Under the pieces are notes generated by a model that had not been told where the DNA came from, did no database searches, and worked only from the letters and a program-made list of their open reading frames with translations. Below are positions 52,601 through 60,534 of a DNA stretch of 64,000 nt, piece by piece (position 1 is the first letter of the stretch; each line of letters opens with the position of its first letter). This DNA comes from Candidatus Methylopumilus planktonicus (GTDB lineage Bacteria > Pseudomonadota > Gammaproteobacteria > Burkholderiales > Methylophilaceae): contig NZ_CP040984.1 of assembly GCF_006364715.1 (NCBI RefSeq), forward strand, positions 310,001-374,000, given 5' to 3'. The position numbers were made by a program, and so were the translations under genes.

Positions 52601-53566
52601 AATCTCACCACCTGCACCAGTTGCTGCGCCTGAGAATGGAGAGATTGCTGTCGGATGATTATGTGTTTCCACTTTCATAATAAAGTGAGTTAATTCTTTG
52701 TGATCTTCATAAACACCATTTTGATTTGGATAAAAACGATTAACCTTAGCGCCTTCTACAATAGAAGAGTTATCTGAGTAAGCTACAATCGTATTGCCTG
52801 GATGAAGCTGATGTGTATTTTTAATCATGCCAAAAAGTGATTTAGATTGTGTCTTGCCATCTATCACCCAATCGGCATTAAATATTTTATGACGACAGTG
52901 CTCAGAATTCGCTTGCGCGAACATCATGAGTTCAGCGTCTGTAGGGTTTCTTTTGATGGAAGTAAAATAATTAAATAAATAATCGATTTCGTCTTCAGAT
53001 AACGCAAGCCCGAGATTTTTATTAAAATCATTTAAGATTTTTTTGCCGCCTTCAAGTATCTCTGCATACTGAATGGGTTTAGGAGGCAAATGAGAAAAGA
53101 GAGATTGAGCTTCATTAAGATCAAAAATAGAAATTTCTGTCATACGATCATGAAGTAATACAGAAAGCTGTTTCTTTTCATTATTCGACAATAAAGATTC
53201 ATCTTTTAACTCAATATAATTAGCAATGGCTCTTTCGATTCGCTTAACGTCATGAAGTCCACAATGGTTTGCAATATCAGTTGCTCTGGAGGCCCATGGC
53301 GATATGGTGCCCGGACGTGGAATCGTGATTATGGAATTATGTTTAAAATTTAATGTATGAGCCTTCGGACCATAATGCAGAATTTTTTCTAGAATGGCTT
53401 TCTCTGTGCCTATAATTTTTTTCTCACACCATACAATATGAATGTATTCAGAATGAATATCTTTGATTTGACTATTAACTGTTTGAAGCTTTCCAAGAAG
53501 TTTTTCTTTTCTAAACTTTGAATAAGCTGGACCGCCAGCGATATGAATAATTTCTTGGCTTTGCAT
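49679..53566 (-). CDS. purL: Phosphoribosylformylglycinamidine synthase PurL
   Basis: PurL converts FGAR and glutamine to FGAM in purine synthesis. The protein is 1295 residues, the length of the E. coli enzyme, with an N-terminal linker and PurS-like region, two AIR synthase-like ATP domains (GLGGGAASSMGTG, GGLFATLTEMAFAGRCGLD) and a C-terminal class I glutaminase (LREQGVNGHVEMA, cysteine in GICNGCQMMSNL near 1135, MMPHPERVFK). It is the upstream gene of the ankyrin-propeller-DUF455 group. Confidence 0.98.
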   Translation of the reverse strand: MQSQEIIHIAGGPAYSKFRKEKLLGKLQTVNSQIKDIHSEYIHIVWCEKKIIGTEKAILEKILHYGPKAHTLNFKHNSIITIPRPGTISPWASRATDIANHCGLHDVKRIERAIANYIELKDESLLSNNEKKQLSVLLHDRMTEISIFDLNEAQSLFSHLPPKPIQYAEILEGGKKILNDFNKNLGLALSEDEIDYLFNYFTSIKRNPTDAELMMFAQANSEHCRHKIFNADWVIDGKTQSKSLFGMIKNTHQLHPGNTIVAYSDNSSIVEGAKVNRFYPNQNGVYEDHKELTHFIMKVETHNHPTAISPFSGAATGAGGEIRDEGATGRGSKPKAGLTGFSVSNLRIPDFIQPWEKEIYGAPSRISSALQIMIDGPIGGASYNNEFGRPNITGYFRTLEIKHNDEVKGFHKPIMLAGGIGSINDIHTKKHAIPPGALLIQLGGPAMLIGLGGGAASSMGTGFNAENLDFDSVQRGNPELQRRAQEVIDRCWQLGKDNPILSIHDVGAGGLSNAFPELVNDGGVGATFQLRSINNEEPSMSPRELWCNEAQERYVLAIIDKDLDLFKSLCERERCPFAIVGVAKNDKQLIVEDSLLKKDVVHMDLSTLLGKPPKMTRNVQRKEKALKRFITENIDIKDAAYRVLRYPAVANKMFLIHIGDRSVTGLIARDQLVGPWQVPVADVAVTLSSFDSLLGEAFAIGEKTPIAMINAKASVRMALGEAITNLSAASIHHLEDIKLSANWMASAGHEGEDAALFDAVEEIGMRLCPDLGISIPVGKDSMSMKTAWLDGAKEKTVVSPLSLILSAFAPVFDARKTLTPTLNRNLKDSGLIYIDLGSGKNRLGASAFNLVFNEVGDIPPNLDDAKTLKAFFDVIQTLKNENVIEAYHDRSDGGLFATLTEMAFAGRCGLDIDLTHCGDDIKAILFNEELGAVIQVQKEHISSTLIKIHEALNHHTFLIGSISPNQTIHIKHKNETVLKETRSNLQSAWSETSFKMQSMRDNPECALEEFSQISDDLDPGINPQFDFEIPQSFAIKKTKPKIAILREQGVNGHVEMAAAFSTAGFEAHDVHMSDIIQGQKSLTDFSALVACGGFSYGDVLGAGEGWAKSILFNSKTRDAFAAFFSRSDTIALGICNGCQMMSNLKEIIPGSTLWPHFVKNRSEQFEARFVSVEILKSNSVFFTGMDGSILPIAVAHGEGYTEYQNQTQMNDVLNHQLATLRYVDNYQKGTSTYPMNPNGSPEGITGFTSDNGRFSIMMPHPERVFKVTQNSWHPETWNELAPWYKMFANAYQFFN

Positions 53567-53651
53567 GTTTTGGGTAGTGTTTTAAGACGTTACTTTAAGC
53601 TTATAATTTTAACAGAAGCTATTTTTTTAAACCTTGTTAATTTTGACTAAA

Positions 53652-55442
53652 TTAACTAGAAAAATAGAGCGAGGTTTGATAGAAAATAAAACTAAAAACC
53701 CAGGCCAGAAGAAGCGCCCAGAAAACTGAATAAATCACAAACGAAAGATTTTTAGATTCATTTTTAAGTGTAGCAATTGTTGAAAGGCAGGGCGTATAAA
53801 TGAGGGTGAAAATCATAAAACTAATCGCCTGTATTTGGCTAACATTACTGTAAAGGTGATGGGCTAATGCGGAACCTTCTACACCATAAATCACAGCCAA
53901 TGCGCCAATCACAATCTCTTTGGCAATAAAGCCAAAAATTAAAGCAATCACTAATTGTTCGTTGATGCCAATAGGGTCAAAAATAGGGGATAGCCACTTA
54001 CCCAGTTGGCCAGAATAGGTAAGCTCACTGGCGATAGGCACATCCATTGGAAAGTGAGTTAACGCCCAAACAAGAAGTACGCCAATGATAATAAATTTGG
54101 TAGCGCGCGTTAAAAAATGTTTAATTTCAATCATGCTTCTTTTGACAATCTGATTCAAGGTAGGAAAGCGGTATGGGGGCAATTCAATAATAATAGGCTC
54201 TTTATTTTTAAACTGATGTTTGAAGATAAGGGCTGAAATAAAGATTGTAAAAAAGCTTAATAAATAAAGACAGAAAAGAACGAGTGGCCCATATGTAGCG
54301 CTAAAGAGAGCCGTGATAATAAATAAAAATACTTGAAGCCTAGCTGAGCAGAGTGAGAATGGAATGACAAACATCGTTAAAAGACGAAGTTCTTTTGTGC
54401 GCATAATTTTAGTGCCCATGAGAGCCGGGACATTGCAGCCAAAGCCCATGAGCATCATGACAAAACCTCTTCCATCTAAACCTATTTTTTCCATCAAGGT
54501 ATCCATCAAAAATGCAGCCCTAGAAAAATAACCACTATCTTCCACGACACTCATAATAAGAAAGAAGAGAATAATGATCGGCACAAAAGCGGCCACTGTG
54601 GTCACGCCAAGATAGAGTCCGTCTAAGAGCAGGCTTTCGAAAATGCCATGATGATTTATGAATAGCGGTTCAAGATAATCCAACCTAAAGAAATTAAAGA
54701 ATTGCGTCATTAAATCTTGAATGGGTTTACCAAGAGTAAAGATAAACTGAAAAATTGAAAATACAATAAAAAAGAAAATAGGTAAGCCCCAATAAGGATC
54801 TAGAAAGAGCCCATCTAATTTTTTTGTATTTTTGTCGTTAAGTTTGGTAGGGTATTTAACGGTTAATTTAATTAAAGTCTGAATCGTTTTTTCATTCGAT
54901 ATTAGATCGGATGCGTTCAGTGGTTTAATTTTTTTAATCGGGGTAGAGACTTTTTGATTGATGACCTGGGTACATGCTTTTAAAAGCTCAACCATACCTT
55001 CGCCATATTTGGCACTTGTTTTAATAACGGGCGTTTTAAGTTTCTTTTCCAATAACACAGCATCAATAGCAATACCCATTTTCTTTGCTTCGTCATACAT
55101 ATTAAGTGCGAGCACGCAGGGTATATGAAGTTTTTGAAGTTGTAGCAGTAAAGAAAGCTGTCGTTCAATTTGAGTGCTACATAAAACTACAATGGCTAAA
55201 TCAATCTTATTATTGTTGATAAAGCTTTGCACAATTTTTTCATCTTCAGATAGACCTTGAAGATCATAAATGCCAGGAAGATCAACCAATTCGGCCATAT
55301 GGCCGCCTAAGAATGTTTTAACTGCATGAAGGTCAACAGTGATCCCAGGCCAATTACCGACACGAGCAGATGAGCCGCTTAAACGATTAAAAAGCGTCGA
55401 CTTCCCAGTATTGGGCATGCCTAAGAAAGCGATACGTTTCAT
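53652..55442 (-). CDS. feoB: Ferrous iron transporter FeoB (short form)
   Basis: FeoB imports Fe2+ across the inner membrane. The 596-residue protein has an N-terminal small GTPase (G1 GMPNTGKST at 8-16, G3 DLPGIYDL near 55, G4 NMYDEAKK) and then about eight membrane helices with gate domains. E. coli FeoB is about 770 residues; the shortening here is mostly in the membrane and C-terminal parts. It overlaps feoA by 4 bases and is under a Fur-box promoter. FeoC is absent. Confidence 0.93.
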   Translation of the reverse strand: MKRIAFLGMPNTGKSTLFNRLSGSSARVGNWPGITVDLHAVKTFLGGHMAELVDLPGIYDLQGLSEDEKIVQSFINNNKIDLAIVVLCSTQIERQLSLLLQLQKLHIPCVLALNMYDEAKKMGIAIDAVLLEKKLKTPVIKTSAKYGEGMVELLKACTQVINQKVSTPIKKIKPLNASDLISNEKTIQTLIKLTVKYPTKLNDKNTKKLDGLFLDPYWGLPIFFFIVFSIFQFIFTLGKPIQDLMTQFFNFFRLDYLEPLFINHHGIFESLLLDGLYLGVTTVAAFVPIIILFFLIMSVVEDSGYFSRAAFLMDTLMEKIGLDGRGFVMMLMGFGCNVPALMGTKIMRTKELRLLTMFVIPFSLCSARLQVFLFIITALFSATYGPLVLFCLYLLSFFTIFISALIFKHQFKNKEPIIIELPPYRFPTLNQIVKRSMIEIKHFLTRATKFIIIGVLLVWALTHFPMDVPIASELTYSGQLGKWLSPIFDPIGINEQLVIALIFGFIAKEIVIGALAVIYGVEGSALAHHLYSNVSQIQAISFMIFTLIYTPCLSTIATLKNESKNLSFVIYSVFWALLLAWVFSFIFYQTSLYFSS

Positions 55443-55672
55443 AGAGCAGCAGAAGTAATATTAATTAGTGATGCTTCATGCTCTCTAATCATGAGTTCGG
55501 TTGTATCAATCATGATATGAAAAGGGCCTTTAAATTGAGCTTTCCTTAGAACGGTTATTTTTTTTCCGCGCCGAAGCCCCATGGCATTAAGCCTTTGAAT
55601 AAGTAAGCGATCCATATTGAGTTTATGGATGATGCCACTTTGGCCTTCTGCTAGCTCTAATAAGGTTGTCAT
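55439..55672 (-). CDS. feoA: Ferrous iron transport protein A
   Basis: FeoA is a small SH3-like partner of FeoB needed for iron uptake. The 77-residue protein shows LLELAEGQSGIIHKLNMDRL, MGLRRGKKITVLRKAQFKGP and MIREHEASLINI. Its short upstream region holds a Fur box and a perfect TATAAT -10 box, and feoB follows with a 4-base overlap. Confidence 0.93.
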   Translation of the reverse strand: MTTLLELAEGQSGIIHKLNMDRLLIQRLNAMGLRRGKKITVLRKAQFKGPFHIMIDTTELMIREHEASLINITSAAL

Positions 55673-55684
55673 AGATATCTAAAT

Positions 55685-55706
55685 GATAATGATTCTTATT
55701 ATTATA
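55685..55706 (-). promoter_or_regulatory. Fur box and -10 box controlling feoAB
   Basis: Bases 55685-55703 read GATAATGATTCTTATTATT, matching 15 of 19 bases of the Fur consensus GATAATGATAATCATTATC. A perfect TATAAT -10 box on the minus strand (55706-55701) overlaps its edge, so bound Fur-Fe would block RNA polymerase. The site is 13 bases upstream of feoA. The -35 region falls inside the terminator of the upstream gene. Confidence 0.82.
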
Positions 55707-55735
55707 TACAAAAAAGCCTGCATAGCGCAGGCTTT
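55706..55735 (-). terminator. Rho-independent terminator after the parvulin gene
   Basis: The stem AAAGCCTGC (55713-55721) and GCAGGCTTT (55727-55735) has loop ATAGC. On the minus strand a run of T follows. It ends the parvulin transcript and overlaps the start of the feoAB promoter. Confidence 0.88.
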
Positions 55736-55759
55736 GTGAGGTTTCTGAGGATAACTTCT

Positions 55760-56554
55760 TTATTTACGGTTATCCACAATCTTCGCTTTTGCTTTGAGAT
55801 CTAATACAAGCTTATCAAGTTGCTTTTGTTGAAGTGTTTTAGCTAAACCTTCTTTTACTTTATCGAATTCAGGAGCTTGAAGGGCTCTTGTATCTTCCAA
55901 TTTGATCACATGCCAGCCAAATTGCGTTTGCACAGGCGCTGTTGTGAAGCTACCTTTTTTAAGTGAAGTGAGTGTATCAGCAAACGGTTTAACCATTGAA
56001 TTAGCTGGGAACCAGCCTAAGTCACCACCTTTATCTTTTGAACCCGAGTCTTTTGATTTGTCCTTAGCGATTTTGCTAAAGTTGCCACCTTTATTCAGTT
56101 CAGCAATCACGTCTTTAGCTTCTTGTTCACTTGCCACAAGAATATGTTTTGCATTGAACTCTTGAGTGCCTAAGTCTTTCTTATATTGCTCATACGCATT
56201 TTTAATATCAGATTCTGAAATAGGATTTTTTTGAACATAACTTTGTAAGAATGTGTTGTATAACATTTCTTTACGCGCTAGCTCTTCTTTTAAAAGATAG
56301 TTTGCATCTTTACTTAAACCTGTTCTTTCAGCTTCTTGGTTAATGAGCTCCATGGCAATCATACGATTCACAATCATACTGTTAAGATTGTCATCCATTT
56401 TTTGACCGCGACTTGCAAGGTCTTTTACTACAAAATCGTATAGATTTTTTTTGATAGGCTTTCCATTCACTGAAATATTTAAATCAGCTGCTTGAGCTAA
56501 ATTTCCAAGCTGGATAAGTAAAACAAAAACGAAGGTTTTGATAAAAGAAAACAT
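55760..56554 (-). CDS. Periplasmic parvulin-type peptidyl-prolyl isomerase
   Basis: A 264-residue protein with a signal peptide (about 1-22, ending LGNLAQA), an N-terminal helical region and one parvulin domain at about 135-225 (FNAKHILVASEQEAKDVI, GGDLGWFPANSMVKPF, TQFGWHVIKLED). It helps fold exported proteins, like PrsA or PpiC, and differs from SurA in having one domain. A strong AAGGAG ribosome site precedes the ATG, suggesting high expression. It is followed by its own terminator. Its order after bolA, yciI and yciB fits other betaproteobacteria. Confidence 0.9.
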   Translation of the reverse strand: MFSFIKTFVFVLLIQLGNLAQAADLNISVNGKPIKKNLYDFVVKDLASRGQKMDDNLNSMIVNRMIAMELINQEAERTGLSKDANYLLKEELARKEMLYNTFLQSYVQKNPISESDIKNAYEQYKKDLGTQEFNAKHILVASEQEAKDVIAELNKGGNFSKIAKDKSKDSGSKDKGGDLGWFPANSMVKPFADTLTSLKKGSFTTAPVQTQFGWHVIKLEDTRALQAPEFDKVKEGLAKTLQQKQLDKLVLDLKAKAKIVDNRK

Positions 56555-56590
56555 AAAGCTCCTTGGTTATTAATATTGAAGAGTGATTCC

Positions 56591-56839
56591 TTAAGGCAAA
56601 TCAGCTTTGATACTTAATGCATGAATTTTATGAGGAATTAAATCTTTAAGCGCTTCGTATACGAGGCGATGCCTCATTATCGTTGATTTTCCTAAAAAAT
56701 GCGAACTAGTAATTTCCAAATCGAAATGACCGCCACCCGTATTACCTTTATGACCTTTATGAAGATCGCTTAAATCTTTAAGGTTTAGATGTGTCGGCTC
56801 TAAAAATGCTAGCCTTTCTTTAATGAGATCTTGAAGCAT
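56591..56839 (-). CDS. bolA: BolA-family protein
   Basis: BolA proteins work with monothiol glutaredoxins in iron-sulfur handling or act as stress regulators. The 82-residue protein has the BolA fold with LKDLSDLHKGHKGNTGGGHF and the conserved RHRLVYEALKDLIPHKIHAL end. It lies between yciI and the parvulin gene. Which BolA subtype it is cannot be resolved. Confidence 0.9.
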   Translation of the reverse strand: MLQDLIKERLAFLEPTHLNLKDLSDLHKGHKGNTGGGHFDLEITSSHFLGKSTIMRHRLVYEALKDLIPHKIHALSIKADLP

Positions 56840-56845
56840 AAATAT

Positions 56846-57145
56846 TTAAGGAAGTGTTTTTCTAAAAGGTTTTACTTCAATAGAAGCGTAAACACCTGAG
56901 GTATAAAAAGGATCTTCATGCGCCCAGAGGATCGCTTCATTAAGTGATATAAATTCAGCTACAATCAAACTGCCCGTGAAACCATCTAAGCCTGGGTCGA
57001 TTGAATCAATGGCAGGGAAGGGTCCTGCGAGTAGAAGTTTACCTTGATCTTGCAGTACTTTAATGCGCGCTAAATGTGCCGGCCTATATGCCGTTCTTTT
57101 ATCGAGGCTATGTTGATGGTCTTTGGCGATGATGGCGTAAAACAT
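56846..57145 (-). CDS. yciI: YciI-family protein
   Basis: A 99-residue ferredoxin-like-fold protein with the family pattern FYAIIAKDHQHSLDKRTAYRP...HLARI, GPFPAID, and ILWAHEDPFYTSGVYASIEV. The conserved His-Asp pair is thought to form an active site, but no reaction is established. It is 2 bases after yciB and 7 before bolA, an arrangement that recurs in betaproteobacteria. Confidence 0.9.
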   Translation of the reverse strand: MFYAIIAKDHQHSLDKRTAYRPAHLARIKVLQDQGKLLLAGPFPAIDSIDPGLDGFTGSLIVAEFISLNEAILWAHEDPFYTSGVYASIEVKPFRKTLP

Positions 57146-57146
57146 A

Positions 57147-57674
57147 TTATTTACGATTTGCTCTTGATGCTAAAACACCGATAAAGACGGCATAGCACAT
57201 GATAAGTCCTGTAATGCCAAATAATTTAAAATTAACCCACGTACTTTCTGAAAAATTAAAAGCGACATAAAGATTGAGCGCGCCTAGGACTCCAAAAAAT
57301 AAAGCAGAAGTGATATTGATTTGGTGCCACGTTTTTTCAGTCAGTTGAATTTGTTTTCCCATAAGATTTTTAACAAGATTATTTTTTTTGAAAAATTGAA
57401 AAAATAAAAGTGCGCCTGATAATAGCCAATACAAAATACTAGGTTTCCATTTAATAAAATTTGCATCATGAAGCCATAAAGTAGTGCCACCTAATACACT
57501 GATCAATACCGCATTAAATATAAGTAACTTATCCACTCTCTTATGAACGAGCTTGCTATAAATCACTTGGAAGAATGTGGCGCCAATGACGACCAGTGTC
57601 GCGGTATAAATGTCTGAAAATTTATATGCAATAAAAAAAAGGATGACAGGAAATAGATCGAATAGAAATTTCAT
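57147..57674 (-). CDS. yciB: Inner-membrane septation protein YciB/IspZ
   Basis: YciB is a small inner-membrane protein that affects septation and envelope integrity. The 175-residue protein has about five hydrophobic helices and typical segments MKFLFDLFPVILFFIAYK and MGKQIQLTEKTWHQINITSA. It is the first gene of yciB-yciI-bolA-parvulin and is divergent from the PHP gene. Confidence 0.92.
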   Translation of the reverse strand: MKFLFDLFPVILFFIAYKFSDIYTATLVVIGATFFQVIYSKLVHKRVDKLLIFNAVLISVLGGTTLWLHDANFIKWKPSILYWLLSGALLFFQFFKKNNLVKNLMGKQIQLTEKTWHQINITSALFFGVLGALNLYVAFNFSESTWVNFKLFGITGLIMCYAVFIGVLASRANRK

Positions 57675-57761
57675 TTGTAAAATTATCCCAAGGCTTCGTT
57701 AATTATCTTTGCTAAAGACTATCTGATACTATGGTAGTTCATATTGAAATACTGAATATTC

Positions 57762-58607
57762 ATGATTGATCTTCACTCACATTCTACTATATCTGATGGT
57801 TTATTAACCCCAAGCGGTCTTGTTAAGCATGCCCACTCTAAAGGCATTAAAGTACTTTCTTTAACTGACCATGACGATGTTGAAGGTTTGACGGAGGCCG
57901 CATCAGAAGCAAAATTATTAGGCATGCATTTAGTTCACGGTGTTGAAATTTCAGTGACATGGAAAAGAGATACGATTCATATCGTAGGATTGAATGTGGA
58001 CTCTCAAAATAAAACACTACTACAAGGACTTGCTTCTATTAGACAAGGGCGTTTTGAGAGAGCGAAACAAATGGCACATTCACTCGATCAGGTGGGAATT
58101 AAAGGGAGCTTAGAGGGGGCATTAAAATATGCAAAATCAGGCATTTTAGGTCGTACCCATTTTGCAAGATTTTTAGTAGAAACAGGGCATGCCAAAGATG
58201 TCAAAACCGTATTCAAAAATTATCTCGTGAAAGGTAAGCCAGGTTTTATTGAGCACACTTGGACGAGCTTAGAAAATGCGCTTTCATGGATTCATACAAG
58301 TGGGGGTATTGCAGCTATCGCCCACCCTGCAAGATATGATTTAGGTAAAAATAATCTTTTAGCATTTTTAAATGAATTCAAAGAGTTGGGTGGTCAAGGC
58401 ATTGAAGTTATTTCTGGAAGCCATACGACAGAGCAGTCTTTAAAAATTGCAAAAATTGCAGAAGAATTTGAATTCCTAGCATCCACAGGTTCTGACTATC
58501 ATGGGCCAGGCATTTCTTACAGGGAGATGGGATCTTTACCAAAAATCCCTGAAACATGCATTCCGATATGGAAAAGTTGGAATGAAGTCAATGCCTTGCT
58601 GAACTAA
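57762..58607 (+). CDS. PHP-domain phosphoesterase (RNase AM/YciV-like)
   Basis: A 281-residue metallophosphoesterase of the PHP fold. Metal motifs are MIDLHSHSTISDG at the N-terminus, LTDHDDVEG, HGVEISV, HPARYD and TGSDYHGP. The E. coli relative YciV/RNase AM trims mRNA and rRNA 5' ends and cleaves 3',5'-nucleoside bisphosphates. Divergent from yciB, and the next gene on the strand is a protease, followed by trpS, as in many betaproteobacteria. Confidence 0.88.
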   Translation: MIDLHSHSTISDGLLTPSGLVKHAHSKGIKVLSLTDHDDVEGLTEAASEAKLLGMHLVHGVEISVTWKRDTIHIVGLNVDSQNKTLLQGLASIRQGRFERAKQMAHSLDQVGIKGSLEGALKYAKSGILGRTHFARFLVETGHAKDVKTVFKNYLVKGKPGFIEHTWTSLENALSWIHTSGGIAAIAHPARYDLGKNNLLAFLNEFKELGGQGIEVISGSHTTEQSLKIAKIAEEFEFLASTGSDYHGPGISYREMGSLPKIPETCIPIWKSWNEVNALLN

Positions 58608-58656
58608 ATTTTTTCTTAAAAACACATATTTCTTGAATGAATATAAGAATATTCAA

Positions 58657-58673
58657 ATAGAATGACATTCTAT
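58657..58673. promoter_or_regulatory. 17-bp palindrome just before the M50 protease gene
   Basis: ATAGAATG-A-CATTCTAT is a perfect inverted repeat with a single central base, ending 2 bases before the ATG. A shorter palindrome GAATATTC lies just upstream at 58647-58654. Its position suggests a regulator site or an mRNA start-site hairpin, but no known regulator motif was matched. Confidence 0.45.
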
Positions 58674-58675
58674 AT

Positions 58676-59317
58676 ATGGAAATAAATGAAATACAAAATT
58701 ACGCCGCATCTGCCCTACCAATAATTTTTGCTATTACCGTTCATGAAGCAGCTCACGGCTATGTTGCAAAGTATTTTGGCGATTTAACTGCATACCATCA
58801 AAACAGAATCAGCCTTAATCCAGCAAGACATATTGACCCTGTAGGAACAATACTTTTACCAGCTGTGTTAGCTATTTTACATGCGCCTATTCTATTTGGT
58901 TGGGCTAAGCCTGTTCCGGTGAACCCTATGAATTTGCGCCGTCCCAAACAAGATATGCTTTGGGTTGCTGCTGCCGGTCCCTTTTCGAATTTAATTATGG
59001 CGATCTTTTGGACAATTTTATATGGACGCAGTGCTTATTTCCCAGAGCCTATGCCCTTATTTGTTCAACAAATGGGTGTTGCCGGGATTAGTATAAATTT
59101 ATCTCTTATGGCATTAAATTTAATCCCACTTTTACCGCTTGATGGGGGAAGAATCACACACAGTCTTTTGCCTGATAAGCTTGCATATAAATATGCTCAA
59201 GTTGAAAAGTATGGATTTTTAATTTTAATTTTATTATTAGTTACACATGTTCTTGATTTGATAATTTATCCAATTATGCAATTTACACAAACTTTAATCG
59301 TATGGCTATTTGCTTAG
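58676..59317 (+). CDS. Site-2 protease family (M50) membrane metalloprotease
   Basis: A 213-residue membrane protein with a zinc motif HEAAH at residues 23-27 and, later, LNLIPLLPLDGGRI, where the Asp is the third zinc ligand, the hallmark of M50B proteases. It has about five to six membrane segments and no PDZ domain, unlike RseP. Its substrate is unknown. The gene lies between the PHP gene and trpS, as in other betaproteobacteria. Confidence 0.9.
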   Translation: MEINEIQNYAASALPIIFAITVHEAAHGYVAKYFGDLTAYHQNRISLNPARHIDPVGTILLPAVLAILHAPILFGWAKPVPVNPMNLRRPKQDMLWVAAAGPFSNLIMAIFWTILYGRSAYFPEPMPLFVQQMGVAGISINLSLMALNLIPLLPLDGGRITHSLLPDKLAYKYAQVEKYGFLILILLLVTHVLDLIIYPIMQFTQTLIVWLFA

Positions 59318-59334
59318 GAGCTCAGGTATAGACT

Positions 59335-60534
59335 ATGGCTATTGAACGCGTTATATCTGGCATGCGACCTACAGGCAATCTTCATTTGGGCCACTACAAT
59401 GGGGTATTGAAAAATTGGATTAATCTTCAACATGAATTTGAATGTTTATTCTTTGTAGCAGATTGGCATGCACTCACGACACATTACGACTCTCCTGAAA
59501 TTATTGAAGAGAATGTGTGGGAGATGGTTGTGGATTGGCTTGCAGCAGGGGTAGATCCAGCAACAGCAACTATTTTTATTCAGTCTAAAGTACCTGAGCA
59601 TGCCGAACTTCATACTTTGCTTTCTATGATTACACCCTTAGGTTGGCTAGAGAGAGTGCCAACTTATAAAGACCAGCAGGAAAAATTATCATCTAAAGAT
59701 TTGTCGACCTATGGATTTTTAGGTTATCCATTATTACAAAGTGCAGACATTTTGATTTACAAAGCAACACAGGTACCTGTTGGTGAAGATCAAATTCCTC
59801 ACATAGAATTTACTCGAGAAATTGCAAGACGCTTTAATCACCTCTATGGCAAAGAAACGGGATTTGTTGAAAAGGCTGAGGAAGCAATTAAAAAATTAGG
59901 CTCTAAAAAAAGCAGTCTCTATATGGAGATGAAAACAGCGTATCAAGAAAATGGTGACCAAGAGGCACTAGACTCGGCTCAGGTATTAATTGAAGAGCAT
60001 CAGGGTTTAAGTTTGGGAGATAAAGAAAGGTTGTTAGGCTTTTTAGAGGGCGGCGGCAAAATGATTTTAGTTGAGCCTGAATATAAATTAGCGCCTGCAT
60101 CTAAGATGATTGGTTTGGACGGTCAAAAAATGTCTAAATCATATAACAACACTATTGCCTTAAGAGAGTCGCCTGAATCTGTTGAGAAAAAAATTAAAAC
60201 CATGCCAACCGATCCCGCTCGCATTAGAAGAAATGATCCTGGCAATCCATATAACTGTCCTGTATGGCAGTTGCACCAAGTGTATTCAAGCGATGAAGTT
60301 AAAGCTTGGGTTGAAACTGGATGTAAAGAAGCTAAAATAGGATGTATTGAATGTAAACAGCCTGTGATTGATGCAATTAATAAAGAACTTAAACCTATTC
60401 AAGAAAGAGCATTTCATTACATTGAAGATCCTGATCTCGTGAAAAATATCGTAGCCGAGGGTTGTGAAAAAGCTAGAAAACTCGCGAGAGAAACTATGCG
60501 AGAAGTAAGAGAAGCGATGGGGTTGAATTACTGA
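59335..60534 (+). CDS. trpS: Tryptophanyl-tRNA synthetase
   Basis: TrpS charges tRNA-Trp. The 399-residue class I synthetase has the HIGH-like GNLHLGHY at 14-21 and the KMSKS motif GQKMSKSYNNT near 265. It is longer than the usual 330 or so residues: an insertion between about 185 and 245 (ETGFVEKAEEAIKKLGSK and following) is typical of this betaproteobacterial form. Its TGA overlaps the scpA ATG. Confidence 0.95.
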   Translation: MAIERVISGMRPTGNLHLGHYNGVLKNWINLQHEFECLFFVADWHALTTHYDSPEIIEENVWEMVVDWLAAGVDPATATIFIQSKVPEHAELHTLLSMITPLGWLERVPTYKDQQEKLSSKDLSTYGFLGYPLLQSADILIYKATQVPVGEDQIPHIEFTREIARRFNHLYGKETGFVEKAEEAIKKLGSKKSSLYMEMKTAYQENGDQEALDSAQVLIEEHQGLSLGDKERLLGFLEGGGKMILVEPEYKLAPASKMIGLDGQKMSKSYNNTIALRESPESVEKKIKTMPTDPARIRRNDPGNPYNCPVWQLHQVYSSDEVKAWVETGCKEAKIGCIECKQPVIDAINKELKPIQERAFHYIEDPDLVKNIVAEGCEKARKLARETMREVREAMGLNY

